Source: Clostridia bacterium UC5.1-2E3
GTDB taxonomy: Bacteria > Bacillota > Clostridia > Lachnospirales > Lachnospiraceae
DNA length: 52,002 bases
Direction: 5' to 3'
NCBI GenBank assembly: GCA_001304875.1
Contig: BBZO01000027.1
Coordinates: 1 to 52,002 of the forward strand
Made by a program: the position numbers and the translations under genes. Within the stretch, counting starts at the first letter, position 1, and every line of letters begins with the position of its first letter. Shown in pieces: positions 30,562 through 41,405 of the stretch. A model generated the notes under the pieces. It was not told the DNA's origin. It was given only the letters and a program-made list of their open reading frames with translations, and made no database searches.

Positions 30562-33500
30562 ATGGCGAAGAAGCAAGTACGTCAGATGGCTGCCGAGCTC
30601 TATCAGAAGCTGAGCGACCGGCGGTTTTTACAGCAGACAGGCATCACGAAGAAGCACATCCAGAGTCTTTTTGTCAAGGAAGAGTGGGAGCGGTGGTTCG
30701 ACCGGCTGCTCCCCATAAAAGAACGCGTAACCTGCCGCGAGATTTTCGAGCGGTGCGAGAAGGTCATGAACCGGCTCTCCCCGGAGCCGGAAGAGGGGTG
30801 GATGAAGTTCACCTATCAGTTGCATGCCGCCTCCTGTATCCGGACGATGCGTTCGCCGCAGTGGACAGCCGCCATAAGGCGGGATGCCTGTTCTACCTGG
30901 CGGTGATGCAGTTCTCTACGACGAGGAGCGAAAGACCGTGCCCTTTGATCCGCTGGTGGATTTCCAGTTCCTGGAGGACGAGGAGAGCCGGACGTTTGAG
31001 CACGGCGCCGAGTACCGGAAGTTCCGCCAGATTTCCGCCAGGAGTATGTCTATGAGATGATGCGCTTAAACGGAGAGGTCACCACTTTCCGCACGCTGGA
31101 GCACATCGCCGGCGTCCACCACGTGGCGCTGACCATCGCCAGGGGGCTTTATGGGGCGGGCGTGCCCATCGACGTGACGTTGGCCTCCGGTGCGGCGGCC
31201 GGCCACGACCTGGGGAAATTCGGCTGCAAGCCCAACGAGCGCGTCCCCTATCTTCACTATTACTACACGGATAAATGGTTCACACGCCATAACATGCAGT
31301 ACATCGGCCATATCGCGGCCAACCATTCCACCTGGGATCTGGAGCCGGAGAACCTGTCGGCGGAGTCCCTGACGCTCATCTACGCGGATTTCCGCGTGAA
31401 GCAGAGCCGCGGAAACGACGGGGCCACCATGGTCTCCACACTGGACGAGGCCTTCCAGGTCATCCTGGATAAGCTGGACAATGTGGACGACACCAAGCTG
31501 CGCCGGTACCGTTTCGTCTACGCCAGACTCCACGATTTCGAGGACTACATGAAGAGCCTGGGCGTGGATACAGAGCTGAGCGGCCGCCCCGGCCGTCCCG
31601 TCTTCATGCCGGACATCGCGCTGAGGGACGCCGGACAGGTGGTGCAGTCCCTGGTATTCCTGGGCGTCCGCCACAACATCGACGTGATGAATCAGCTGGG
31701 CGAGGAACGCCGCTTCGGCAACATGCTGGAGGCGGCCCGCAGCGAGAAGAACTGGAAGAATGTCCGCGCCTACATGAACATCATCCAGGAGTATTTCACA
31801 TACACCAACGACCTGCAGAAGATACAGACCTTAAGCTTCCTCTACGAGCTTTTGATGCACCGCGAGGGGGATATCCGGCGCAAGGCGGCGGAGATGATGG
31901 GAAGCATCATCGCCCGGTTCAATGCCGGCTATAAGAAGGAGCGCCCGGCCGATATGCCCGACGTGGCGGAGCAGAAGGTGCTGGCCCTGTGGGAGGACTA
32001 TCTAAAGAAAATCATCTGCCCCGACCACAAGCTGACGACCCAGCAGAAGACCAGGATCGCGTACACGCTCAAGCTGGCCTTAAGCGGCGTGCTCCGGGAT
32101 TCCAGCCCGGCCGACAGGAAAGGATTTTTAAAATCCTACTTAAACTGGATGGAGAAGCCGGGCACGCTGGACGAGATATCGGCCTTCGCCATCCTGGACG
32201 CCATCCACTATGTGCCTTTGAGCTTCTGACCGACGAGGAGATGGAGATGCTGGGCCGGTTCGTGGCTTACTATTTCCAGTCTCCGGAGCACGAGCTGTTC
32301 ATCGCGGCGGGCCGCGCCTTCAAGCTCTTCACCGCCTACACGCAGACGCACCCCTACTGCGCGGAGATCGGGCGGCTGGTGAAGGAGATGGACGCGGGCG
32401 ACGACATCACGCTGGTATTTTTACAGTACCGCGTGCTCACGAACCTGGGCTGCGACACCACAGCGCAGCAGGCCGTGCTGTACGGCCGGGACGTGGTGTC
32501 CGACATTTTCCTGGACAACTTAAAGGCCTCGACCCCCTGGGTCATCAAGGCCGTGAACATAAAGCTTCTGGTGGATCAGGTGGATCACGGGATCTACGAC
32601 CATATCCTCCACATCGCGGCGCATTTCTCGAACCTCATAAAGGTCAGCGAGCGCGTGGCGGTGCGCCACGAGGCGGGGCGGGCGCTTCTTAAGCTCATAA
32701 AGCTTTTAAAGCCCGATCAGAGAAATGAGATCGCCATCGAGCTGGTGAAGGGCCTGGAGGTGGGAGAGTACGAGTTCTCAAAATATATTCCCACCTATCT
32801 GGGCGAGGTGGCCCTGTGGCTGCCGCCGGAGCAGCTTGACGAGGTCATCGCCCACTTAAAGGCCATGCTGGCCAGCGGAAACGACCGCATCGTGTCGGTT
32901 GCCCTGGACACCATCGGCATTCTGGTGGAGTGCTATCCGGCCTACCCGGAGCGGTTCCCCGAGCCGGAGGGAGCGGCAGAGAGGCGCAGCCAGCGGCTTC
33001 TCGGAATGCTCCTCAGCGGCCTCGCCAACCACCGGCAGACCGTGCGGCAGGAGGCCCTTTTGGTTATCGGCCAGACCGTGTTCGGCTCCGCAAGGCTGGG
33101 CATGGAGCACAAGAGCCGCATCTTCGGGCTCTGCTTTAAGAAATTTTTATTCCTTATCAATGAATATAAAGAGGATGAGCTGACCGGATTTTACCGGGCG
33201 TCGGCCCTGTCCCATATCAGCCGTTTCATCACGGCCTACCGCCTGACAGTGGGCGAGGTGGTCACGGAGACCCGGAATAAGGTGGCGTTCTTCCCCGGAA
33301 CCTTCGACCCCTTCACCCTGTCCCACAAGGGCATCGTGCAGGCCATCCGCGATATGGGCTACGAGGTCTACCTGGCTGTGGACGAGTTTTCCTGGTCCAA
33401 GAAGGCGCAGCCTCATCTGATCCGGCGTCAGATCGTGAGCATGTCCGTGGCCGACGAGTTCCACGTGCACATTTCCCGGATGACATCCCGGTGAATATCG

Positions 33501-35390
33501 CCAATCCGCCGGATTTAAAGCGGCTTTTGTCCGTGTTCCCTGGAAAAGAGGTCTACGTGGTGGTGGGCACCGACGTGGTGGCCAACGCCTCCTCCTACAA
33601 GGCGGCGCCGGCGGCCGGCTCCATCCAGTCCATGAACCACATTATATTCAGACGGGCGGGCGACAGGAGTGCGGCCAGCGACGCCAGCCGGGCCGTCATT
33701 GAGGGCATCACCGGCAAGGTGATCGAGCTGGAGCTGCCGGCCCATTTGGAGGACATAAGTTCCACGAAGATCCGCGAGAACATCGATCTGAACCGGGATA
33801 TTTCCAACCTCATCGATCCGCTGGTGCAGGAGTTCATCTACCACAACAGCCTCTACCTGCGCGAGCCGGAGTACAAGCCGATCATCCGCGCCCGGGCCAT
33901 CGCCTTCGAGTACGTGGAACATCCGGACGATGCGTCTACGAGGAAATCCGGCGCTCCGTGCTGTACGCGGACGAGGGCGGCGGGGCCGTGGTGGAGGCCG
34001 TGCGGAAGGCGGGGGACTCCCTGTATCTCATAAGAAACACCACGGCCGGCGGACGCCTGGTGGGTTTTGCGGCCAACCGCTATATCACCCCGCAGCAGCT
34101 CTACGGCGTGCTGGGAAATATCGAGCTGGCGGCGCTGGTGCGCCAGCATACCCACGGGCAGATTCTGCTGATTTCCGGCATCTACGTGGCCAGGGATCCG
34201 GCTATCGACGATGCGGAGCAGCTGCTGCTCACCGAGACCATCGCCCGGTCCTTCGACTATAACTGTGCATACGGGCTGTTCTATCCCCATCTGGGAAGCT
34301 GCTCCAAGGCGGCGCTCTCCGCCATCGAGCGGCAGGGCTTCACGCTGGCTCCCGGGGTGGACAGACGGTCCCCGCTGTACATTGTAGACATGCACGCGCC
34401 TCTGGTGCTGATGCAGAATCTGGAGACCACGGTGAAGGAGCCGTTCTCCAGCAATCCGCAGGTACTTAAGGCCATCGCCGCAGCGCACAGAGAGCTGCAG
34501 ATGACCATGACGAAGCTCTACCCGGGACAGCTGGTGCTCTCCCTGTCCGCCGGCGTCATCTACCACAGGCTGGTGGATAAGATTACGGCGCTCAACGGGG
34601 TGCCCAGGGAGCCGGTGACGCCCAGGACGCTGGGCGAGTACATGTGCGTGCCCTTCGGTAAGATCCTGCGCGGCAAGGTGGTTCCCAACACCGTGACCAA
34701 GACGCTCCACACGGATAAGGTATACGAGCCGGACTTAAGGAGCTCCGTCATCGAGCAGTTCCCGTACTACTCGCCGTTAAAGAGCCAGGTACGGGCCATC
34801 AAATCCTTCGGCCGGCCCATCATCCTGGTGGACGACCTGCTGCACGGCGGCGGCCGTCTGGAGGCGCTGGAGCCGCTCTTTAAGGAAGAGGGCGTGACCG
34901 TAGGGAAGGTTCTTCTGGGAATGATTTCCGGCTACGGCCGCGACAAGGTGGCGAACATGGGACTGAGCGCGGAGAGCGTCTACTCCATCCCCAACTTGAG
35001 ACACTGGTTTGTGGAGTCCACGCTGTACCCGTTCATCGGAGGCGACACGGTGCGCCGCGACACCATGAAGGTGGCGGGCCTCATGCCATCCATCAACATG
35101 ATTCTCCCTATACGACCCCGCCGCTGGAGGGCTGTACCAGGGAGGCGCTTTTCGAGTTCTCGGCCTGCTGCATCCGGAATGCCAGAAACATCCTGATGAC
35201 GCTGGAGTCCGAGTACCGGGCCCATTTTGCGAGAAACTTAACACTCAGCCGTCTCTCCGAGGCGGTGATCCTGCCGCTCTGCCCGGACAAGGGAGAGTGC
35301 GTAAACTACGACCCGAACCTGGCCGCGTCCGTCTATCTGGAAAATGATCTCCAGATGCTGTACCGGACCTGGCAGATGCTGGTTCAGTGA
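30562..35390 (+). CDS. Giant HD domain / helical / nucleotidylyltransferase / phosphoribosyltransferase-like protein (seven frame breaks)
   Basis: Adding back one base at each of seven breaks (near 30828, 30914, 31031, 32214, 33474, 33932 and 35107) gives one protein of exactly 1,611 residues. An HD-type phosphohydrolase domain (about 165-330) has HHVALTIARGL, GHDLGKFG, HNMQYIGHIAANHS and a later Asp. A long helical region of HEAT-like character spans about 330-890. A NadD/CoaD-type nucleotidylyltransferase (about 905-1085) has FFPGTFDPFTLSHKG and ISSTKIREN, with Thr in place of the first His of HxGH. A segment (about 1110-1260) has a GNAT-like look. A C-terminal part has IILVDDLLHGGGRLEAL near 1420, resembling the PRPP loop of phosphoribosyltransferases. 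The fusion suggests nucleotide or NAD-type metabolism; the reaction is unknown. It heads an operon with two redox proteins and a two-component pair. Domain calls for HD and nucleotidylyltransferase are firm; the GNAT and PRTase calls are tentative. Confidence 0.8.
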
Positions 35391-35421
35391 GATTTTAGAC
35401 AGTAGGAGAGGAGAGATACCC

Positions 35422-36659
35422 ATGTATTATTATAGAGTAAACGGACACCTGTGCTGTTCCCTGGAGGAGGGGCTTCCCTACGAGGCCGTCTCCTGCCCGG
35501 AGAGCGCGAAAGAGCTTATATGGCTGTTTGCCAGGGAGCCCGGCGAGGGCCGCGCCTCCTTTAAGGTAAACGACGCCGCCCTCATGCATCAGGAGAAGGA
35601 GGACGTCTCCTGGCTCAACAAGAATCTCCTGGCGACGTCCGCGAGGACAGCCTGGTGCAGAAGCTGATCGGCGAGGGGAAGGTGAGGGCGGTCAACCGCC
35701 TGCATCCCCGGTTCGAGGAGATTCTGGAGGAGAAGCCGGACAAAAAGAAAAAGAGAGTGCACCTTCTGGCCATCGGCGATGTGGGGAGCAACCTGCTTAC
35801 GGGGCTTCACCTGCTGGGCGGCGATGTGATCGGGTCCATCGGGATCTGTGATATCTCCGACCAGGTGACGGCCCGCTGGGAGTTCGAGGAAAACCAGATC
35901 GCCTACCCCTGGGCCTACGATGCGCTGCCGGAGGTGGACATCGTAAAGCCGGAGGACCTGTTCAAGTGCGACATGTTTATTTTCGTGGCCTCCAAGGGCA
36001 TCCCGCCGGTGGGTTCCGGCGTGAAGGACGTGAGAATGTACCAGTTCGAGGCCAACTCGGCCATCGTGGCGGGCTACGCCAGACAGGCCAGGAGAGAGAA
36101 TTTCAAAGGGCTCTTCGCCGTGGTCTCCGACCCGGTGGATCCGTTAGCGAAGACCGCGTACCTGGAGAGCAATAAGAACGAGGCCGGAGAGTTTGACGGC
36201 CTGGGCCTGCGCCCCGAGCAGGTGCAGGGCTACGGCCTGGGCGTGATGAACGCCCGCGCAGCCTACTATGCAAAGAGAGATGACCGCTTCACCCAGTTCC
36301 TCACCGAGGGCCGCGCCTTCGGCCCCCACGGCCAGGATCTGGTGGTGGCGGACTCCATTGAACACTATAATGACGAGCTGTCGAAGGAGCTGACAGAGCT
36401 GGTGGTCACGGCCAACTTAAAGATGCGGGCGCTGGGCTTCAAGCCCTTCGTGGCGCCGGCGTTCTCGTCGGGAGCCATCTCCCTGATTCTGACCCTTCGC
36501 GGCGAGTGGCACTGCGGTTCCGTGTTCTTGGGCGGCATCTATATGGGCGTCAAGAACCGCTACACGCCCTGGGGCCTGGAGACGGAGATTCTTCCTCTGC
36601 CGGAGAAGCTCTACGAGCGCATTGTGCTGGCACAGGATAACTTAAAGGCGATTGTCTAA
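35422..36659 (+). CDS. Lactate/malate dehydrogenase-like protein with N-terminal extension (one frame break)
   Basis: The repaired length is 412 residues, about 100 longer than LDH or MDH. The first ~110 residues are an unrecognised extension rich in charged residues. The Rossmann part then starts at VHLLAIGDVGSNLL, an altered version of the GAGxVG motif. SDPVD stands where NPVD is usual, GLRPEQVQGYGLGVMNARAAYY matches the Arg-containing GxxLDxxR region, and GPHGQDL keeps the catalytic His. It probably oxidises or reduces a 2-hydroxy/2-oxo acid with NAD(H), but the altered motifs suggest an unusual substrate. The frame breaks near 35640 (GTCCGCG for GTCCCGCG). It is 31 nt after the giant gene and 18 nt before the flavoprotein. 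Confidence 0.75.
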
Positions 36660-36677
36660 AATAAAGGGGGAGGGAAC

Positions 36678-37747
36678 ATGGCCGGCGGTCAGAAACACAT
36701 GATCGTGATACGTCCGGTGGAGAAGGGCGCGGCGCCGGGAGAGCGCCTTGCGCAGGTCATCGACTACGCGCTGGCGGGCCGTATCTATGAGATAATAGAG
36801 AAGGCAGACCGGCTCCGCCCCATAAAAGACCGGAGAATCCTGTTTGCCGTGGATGTGGGGGACACTGGCGTCAATCTGGAGTACCAGAAGATGCTGCGCT
36901 GGATGCGCTCACACCCCGGCGCCTTCGAGGGCTGCGTGGCCGGCGTGCTGGTGGACGGGGCAAATGATCTCTACACCAAGAGCACAGCCAAGGAGCTGGT
37001 GTTCACGGCCAACTGCGCCGGGGCCGCCTTCGTCGGCCGTCCCCTGGTGGAGGGGACCGGTGGTCTGGGCAATTTCCGGATCGTCGCGTCCAACATGGGC
37101 GTGGACGTGAGAAAGGCCTACGATTTGAGCGCAGGATCCTGGCGGACCAGGTGATGGATTTTACCAGCGCGGTGAAGGAGAACCCCAATCTCCTGGTGCT
37201 GCACGCGTCCAGTCACCGCACCTCCAACACCTACGAACTGTGGAAACTGGTGCGGGAGGGGCTTCAGGGCATCGATATCACGGAGATCGGGTTAAGAAAC
37301 GGCACGCTCTCCGACTGTTCGGGATGCCCCTACAGCACCTGCCTGCACTTCGGGGAGCAGGGGAGCTGCTTCTACGGGGGCGTCATGGTGGACGACGTCT
37401 ACCCGGCGGTCAGAAAGGCCGACGCGGTGCTGCTTTTATGCCCCAACTACAACGACGCGCTGTCCGCCAACTTAACCGCGTTCATCAACCGTCTGACGGC
37501 CCTTTTCAGGACCTACCGTTTCTATGAGAAGGCGGTGTTCGCGCTGGTGGTGTCCGGGTATTCCGGCAGTGATATCATCGCGGAGCAGGTGATTTCTGCT
37601 CTCAACATGAATAAGACATTTTTCCTGCCGGGTCAGTTTGCCATGATGGAGACGGCCAACAACGCCGGGGAGATTTTGACGCTGCCCGGCATCCGGGAGC
37701 GGGCGCTCACGTTTTCCGCCCGCGTGAGAGACTTTTTGGAGAGGTAA
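36678..37747 (+). CDS. Two-part flavoprotein: unknown N-terminal domain plus NADPH-dependent FMN reductase-like domain (one frame break)
   Basis: The repaired length is 356 residues. The C-terminal ~190 residues have the flavodoxin-like FMN reductase fold: LLVLHASSHRTSNTYELW (phosphate loop), VRKADAVLLLCPNYNDALSANLTAFINR and ALVVSGYSGSDI. A Cys cluster CSGCPYSTC with a fourth Cys eight residues on resembles the cluster site of iron-sulfur flavoproteins, with altered spacing. The N-terminal ~165 residues (ILFAVDVGDTGVNLEYQKML, GVLVDGANDLYTKSTAKELVF) also look alpha/beta and flavodoxin-like but are not recognised. The frame breaks near 37126 (AGCGC for AGCCGC). GGGGGAGGG precedes the ATG. Probable NAD(P)H-dependent redox partner of the preceding dehydrogenase-like protein. 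Confidence 0.75.
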
Positions 37748-37755
37748 TAACGACA

Positions 37756-39025
37756 ATGAAACCGTGGAAACGCATTCTTCTGATTGGAATTATCGTTGCC
37801 ATCACATCACAATTTTACTTTAATATCCTGTTGGAAGGCTTCAGGGTATCGGCGGCGGTCATTCTGTTTCCGGTGCTTCTGATGACCATGGGAAAGGACC
37901 AGAAGTGTCTGAAGCTGGGCGTGGTCACAGGAATCACCGTGTTTATCCTGCGTTTCGTGATTTATCTGGGGGCGGATCAGGGCATCGTCCACGCGGCCAG
38001 GGAGGCCATTCACGGCGCGCTGTTCTATCTGTTTTATGCGATGCTGTTCGGATGGCTTGTGAAGGACCGCTACACGGTGCCGCTTAACCGGCTGTTTATC
38101 AGCGTGTTCATCTGTGATCTGGCTTCCAATATTTTCGAGATCATGCTCCAGTCCCTCCTGCAGCTTACCGGAACCTCCCTGGATGGATTTCCGGTGCTGG
38201 CGGTCATCGCGCTGGCCAGGACGGGACTTGCCAGCGTCATATTTATGGGGGAGAAGCACTACCGCATCCTGCTGACGAAGGAGGAGCATGAGAACCGTTA
38301 TCAGAGACTGTTTCTGATGACGACCAGCCTCAAGAACGAGGTCTATTTCATGAAGAAAAATTCCGAGGAGATCGAGTCGGTGATGAGCAACGCTTACCGG
38401 TCTACGAGAAGCTCTCGGAGCTCGGGGTGCCGGAGGAGACGAAGCGGATGTCCCTCGCCATTGCCCGGGATGTACATGAAATAAAAAGGATTACCTGCGC
38501 ATCATGCAGGGAATTGAGAATGAGATCGGCGCGGAGGGCGGGGAGCGCATGAGCCTGCAGGACCTCTTCAAGATTCTTAAGGATTCCACGTATCAGGGCC
38601 TGAAGGGGCGCGAGCTCTCGGTGACACTGGATTTTATATGCGGCGACGATTTTACTACGAAGGACCATTACATGCTGATGGCGATTTTAAAGAATCTGGT
38701 CAATAATGCCATCGAGGCCATCGAATCCTCAAAGAAGCAGGGGATCATCCGCATCCGGGAGTACATGAAAGACGGAAAGTACCAGTTCGAGGTGACCGAC
38801 GACGGTCCCGGAATATCCGAACGCCACCTGCCCCACATTTTCCAGATGGGCTACTCGACGAAATTCGACTATAAGACCGGCAACATCTACCGCGGCGTGG
38901 GACTGAGCGGTGTGAAGATGGCGGTGGAGGAGCATTTCGGCGGATCTATCGACGTGGAGTCGCAGGTTGGCAGGGGAACGAGATTTCTGATTGTCATACC
39001 CGCAGACGCGCTGGAAGGAGAATAG
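37756..39025 (+). CDS. GHKL sensor histidine kinase, GlnK (YcbA)-like (two frame breaks)
   Basis: The repaired length is 423 residues. Residues 1-170 contain about six hydrophobic helices. A dimerisation region with the likely phosphoacceptor His in ARDVHEIKKDYLRIM follows, and the GHKL ATPase domain has the N-box KNLVNNAIEAIES, DDGPGISERHLPHIFQMGYSTK and GVGLSGVKMAVEEHFGG. Breaks lie near 38400 (CGGTC for CGGGTC or CGGCTC) and 38485 (A5 for A6 in ATAAAAAAG). It is 8 nt after the flavoprotein and 2 nt before the regulator, a tight pair. By its partner's YcbB-type domain this is the GlnK-GlnL type known in Bacillus for glutamine sensing. Confidence 0.85.
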
Positions 39026-39027
39026 GA

Positions 39028-39883
39028 ATGGAAATATACATTGTAGAGGATGACATTTCGATCATCAATATACTGGAGGACATCATCGAATCCCATGATC
39101 TGGGCAAGGTCTGCGGCGATTCCGGCGGCGGCGAGCCCGACATGGAGGAGGTTCTGGCGCTGTCCCCCGACATTATCCTGGTGGACTTTCTGATGCCGGG
39201 GGCAGGACGGCATCGAGTTCGTCTCCAGGCTCCGGGAGGCGGGGAGCACGGCCAAATGCATCATGATCTCCCAGGTGTCCTCGAAGGAAATGATCGGCAA
39301 GGCATACAGCGCCGGCGTGGATTTCTTCATCAACAAGCCCATCAATATTATCGAGGTCAAGTCGGTGATCGAGAACGCCTCCCGGCAGGTGCGCAATGAA
39401 AAGACGTTAAATAATTTAAAGAATATGTTCATGGCGGAGATGGCCACGGCCTCAGCGGAGCCGAAGAAGCCGGCGAAGGAGCGGACGCCGCTCAGAAAGC
39501 AGCAGTACATATTAAACCAGCTGGGAATGTCCGGGGAAAAGGGCTGCGCCGATATCTTAAAGATCTGCGACTACCTCCATGAGAACCAGATGCCCATCTC
39601 CCAGATCAGCATCGGCCAGCTCTGCGAGATTTTAAGCGACAATCCGAAGAACATGGAGCAGAGGATCCGCCGCGCCATCGGCGTGGGCATGTCCAATCTG
39701 GCCCATCTGGGGATCGAGGATTTCATGAACGAGACCTTCTCCACCTACTCGGGCACGCTGTTCCCCTTCGAGGAGATCCGGGCGGAGATGGACTTCATTC
39801 GCGGCAAGAGAAAATACGGCGGAAAGATAAGCATTAAGAAGTTTATCGACAGCCTGACCGTGGCTGCTGAACACGAATTGTAA
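39028..39883 (+). CDS. Response regulator with YcbB (GlnL)-type output domain (one frame break)
   Basis: The repaired length is 284 residues. The receiver domain has the acidic pair VEDD at residues 6-9, the phosphoacceptor Asp53 in IILVDFLMPG and a conserved Lys in FINKPINI. The C-terminal region, with LGMSGEKGCADI, QRIRRAIGVGMSNLAHLGIEDFMN and LFPFEEIRAEMDFIRG, matches the YcbB DNA-binding domain of GlnL. The break near 39201 is an extra G (G5 for G4 in CCGGGGCAG), one of few insertions in the window. It directly precedes gltS, which has tandem TTAAAAA motifs before its promoter. Confidence 0.87.
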
Positions 39884-39890
39884 GAAGATG

Positions 39891-39908
39891 TTAAAAAAAC
39901 GTTAAAAA
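39891..39908 (+). promoter_or_regulatory. Tandem TTAAAAA motif upstream of the gltS promoter (candidate response-regulator site)
   Basis: TTAAAAA (39891-39897), four bases and TTAAAAA (39902-39908) form an 11-bp direct repeat ending four bases before the -35 box. GlnL-type regulators bind short direct repeats in this position; that this one does so is inference. Confidence 0.45.
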
Positions 39909-39912
39909 TTAT

Positions 39913-39941
39913 TTGACGTTTTCTGATGCTTCTGGTAGGAT
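39913..39941 (+). promoter_or_regulatory. Promoter of gltS
   Basis: TTGACG (39913-39918), a 17-bp spacer and TAGGAT (39936-39941). The gene starts 57 nt further on after GGAGGT. Confidence 0.7.
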
Positions 39942-39997
39942 TTTGTATTGCAGGTGGGATAATGAGCCCACTAAAAAATCTTACGGAGGTATAAGTT

Positions 39998-41208
39998 ATG
40001 AGTATTATTTCGCTTGACATGTATCAGGCAACAGCAGTTGCGGCCCTTGTGTTCGTGATCGGAAAAATCCTTGTGGACCGCATCGCGCTTCTGCGCAGAT
40101 ACTGTATTCCGGCTCCCGTGGTGGGAGGACTTCTCTACGCGCTGATTCATCTGGCTGTGAGAAGTGCGGGAATCCTGGAAGTTGAGGCGGATATGACGCT
40201 TAAGAATGTGTTTATGGTTGCGTTCTTCTGCAGCGTCGGTTACACCGCCAGCTTTAAGATGCTGAAGAAGGGCGGCATCCAGACCATCGTGTTCCTGGCC
40301 CTGGCAGTGGTTATGGTTATCCTGCAGAACGTCCTGGGCGCAGGCCTTGCGACTGTGTTCGATCTGGATCCGAGACTGGGTCTGGCGACCGGTTCCATCC
40401 CCATGGTGGGCGGACACGGAACAGCCGGTTCCTTCGGACCTCTTCTTGAGGACTTAGGCGTTGCCAACGCCAACGTGGTGGCCATCGCTTCCGCGACCTT
40501 CGGTCTGGTGGCTGGCTGTGCCATCGGCGGCCCCATCGCTTACGCAAAGATCAAAAAGTACAATTTAGGCAACATGGCCGCAGCAGGTGCTGCTGCTGAG
40601 GCACAGAGCACAGACGACGAGGAGGAAATCAAGTCCGACAGAGTGCTTCCGGGCCTTCTCTACCTCATCATCGCCATCGGCCTCGGTACCATCGTATCCG
40701 CCGGCCTGATCGCATTCTGCAATTCCGTGCTCGGCGTCAACATCACGTTCCCGTTCTACATCGGAGCAATGTTAGTGGGCGCGGTGATCAGAAATATCAT
40801 GGACGTGCAGCACAAGGAGCTTCCCATGGCCGAGATCGGCACCATCGGCGGCGCTTCCCTGTCCGTATTCCTTGGCCTTGCATGATCGACATGAAGCTGT
40901 GGCAGCTGGCTGAGCTGGCGATCCCCATGGTTGTCATGCTGCTGGCCCAGACCGTGCTCATGTTCTTCTTTGCCAGCTACGTGGTATTCCCGGTGCTCGG
41001 CAAGACATACGATGCAGCAGTTATGACCACCGGTTTCTGCGGATTCGGTATGGGAGCTACCCCCAACGCCATGGCCAACATGCAGGCGGTTACCGGCCAG
41101 TACGGCCCGGCGCCCACCGCGTTCATGGTTGTGCCGTTAGTAGGGAGCCTGTTCATCGACTTCTGCAACGCAAGTATTTTGACAATATTTATCAACTTCC
41201 TTGGGTAA
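39998..41208 (+). CDS. gltS: Sodium/glutamate symporter GltS (one frame break)
   Basis: The repaired length is 403 residues, as in the family. The protein has two inverted halves of hydrophobic helices. The loop GSIPMVGGHGTAGSFGPLLE near residue 130 and the matching GFCGFGMGATPNAMANMQAV near residue 345 are the paired pore-loop motifs of the ESS family. It imports L- or D-glutamate with sodium. A base is missing near 40883, at LGLA-MIDMKLWQLAELA. Its position between a GlnK/GlnL-like system and gdhA supports glutamate as substrate. Confidence 0.95.
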
Positions 41209-41248
41209 TATAAACAAAAACTTATATCAATTATAAGGGGTTATCTAT

Positions 41249-41277
41249 TTGATAATATGTCCAATATGAGCTATAAT
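41249..41277 (+). promoter_or_regulatory. Strong promoter of gdhA
   Basis: TTGATA (41249-41254), a 17-bp spacer and a perfect TATAAT (41272-41277). The leader of about 120 nt contains a hairpin TTCCGGC (41349-41355) with GCCGGAA (41368-41374), not followed by a T-run. Confidence 0.8.
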
Positions 41278-41405
41278 ATGGATAGATGGTAGAAATCTAC
41301 AAAAAGATTAAAAATTATCAAAATTTTTAGTAGGTTTTTATTAACGGGTTCCGGCGTTCCTATAAATGCCGGAATACATAACAATATGTAGGAGGTATTT
41401 TTACA

